Positions 63,206-64,000 of a stretch of DNA of 64,000 nt are shown in pieces. The stretch is from contig JBAMDO010000001.1 of NCBI GenBank assembly GCA_037074765.1, forward strand, positions 310,001-374,000, read 5' to 3'. Origin of the DNA: Mansonella perstans (lineage: Eukaryota > Nematoda > Chromadorea > Rhabditida > Onchocercidae). The number at the start of each line of letters is the position of its first letter. The stretch's first letter is position 1. Made by a program: the position numbers and the translations under genes. A model generated the notes under the pieces. It did no database searches, was not told the origin of the DNA, and saw only the letters and a list, made by a program, of their open reading frames with translations.

Positions 63206-63934
63206 AAATGAAATATGAATAAATTTAGTACATCATTTTCAGTTGTTATTAACATAAAAAGATTAATTCAGATTGGTAAACTGAAACTAAAACTGATGAG
63301 GTTTTTTGACATAAGTTGTGCTTCCGATAACAAAATCTCTGTGCATGATAACAGAAAAGACAATTCAAATATTTTTGAAATGCCAGAAAATTATTATTGA
63401 AAATGCTATTAAAATGATCAGATGAACAATACTTCCTATAAATTGTTGTCAGAAATCTCAAAAAGTACTTCATTATACTACCGCAAATGAAAGCAAATAC
63501 CATATACCAATTAGACATTTCAAGCCGAATGATGATCAATCTAAAATTGAAGCTTAATGTAATTCATTAAGCATAAAACTTCCAAAATTAAGCTTGCTGT
63601 TGCAATAATTTAAAAAGTTCGAAGTTGACGATAAGAAAGAAAAGTTCATGAGTGAGAATCTTTCACCTTAAGCATTAAAAAATTATAATCTGAGAAGGAA
63701 ATGCGATATTTATTTATCAATTTTATTACAAGCTTATGAGCTTATGAAAAAAGACAACTCTCGAAAAAACAAATCAGTGAAAAATTATAATGCTTATTGT
63801 AATCATCGTCTTACTAATCATAATTATCTTTCAGTTAATTAGAATCATATTGCTTCTAATAATGGATAATAGTATTATTTAGCATACATTCCCTAAATCA
63901 TTGTAGAACATTTAAAAGAGTAAAATAAACAATG

Positions 63935-64000
63935 ATAAAAATAAAAATAATTAATAATAATAATAGTAATAAAAAAGTGGTAATAACAACTGACAATAAT
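63935..64000 (+). repeat. AAT-rich microsatellite at window edge
   Basis: Imperfect AATAAT/AATAGTAAT repeat running off the end of the window. Confidence 0.75.

Larger units (their letters stand above)
57535..64000. other. Gene-poor region upstream of the F-box gene
   Basis: No gene model could be built. The proximal part holds the F-box gene promoter: a long pyrimidine tract (coding strand) ends at the start codon. There is a more complex block near 58270-58490 and a possible exon-like stretch near 60210-60330. Several tandem repeats are listed separately. Confidence 0.45.

Overview
The window is very AT-rich eukaryotic DNA with short multi-exon genes, GT-AG introns and pyrimidine-rich TTTCAG-type acceptors. 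The recognisable proteins (TRPC channel, phospholipid scramblase, AN1 zinc-finger AIP-1 type protein, F-box/LRR FBXL2/20 type protein) have nematode-like exon structures. A decayed 18S/28S rDNA copy resembles filarial rRNA as I remember it. A short Wolbachia-like rimM fragment sits in an intron. Together these suggest a filarial nematode (Onchocercidae); no species is claimed.

Layout. 1-8262: no supportable gene. 8263-12245 (+): six-exon orphan gene (272 aa). 12246-18644: intergenic, with microsatellites and small duplications. 18645-28548 (+): complete 23-exon TRPC-class cation channel (about 985 aa), carrying a partial exon-6 duplication and the rimM fragment in its introns. 29235-31728 (-): eight-exon phospholipid scramblase (367 aa), convergent with the channel gene. 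32692-34818 (+): seven-exon AIP-1/ZFAND2-type protein (236 aa) ending in a CaaX box, divergent from the scramblase. 36309-38240: chimeric rRNA pseudogene (18S 5' half joined to a 28S internal part). 40107-40756 (+): small Cys-rich single-pass membrane protein (103 aa). 41691-42435 (+): 137-aa protein with a C-terminal coiled coil. 46680-57534 (-): ten-exon F-box/LRR protein (508 aa) ending in a CaaX box, with a 5.5 kb first intron and one GC-AG intron. 57535-64000: no secure gene, but several tandem repeats.

The genes form no operon or pathway. Loose themes are membranes and protein quality control: a plasma-membrane cation channel, a lipid scramblase, and two proteins with prenylation motifs, one linked to the proteasome and one to SCF ubiquitin ligases. 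Gene models were built by hand: splice sites were chosen so that phases match across every junction and, where a family was recognised, so that the protein fits it. Start exons and a few alternative donors are the weakest points.
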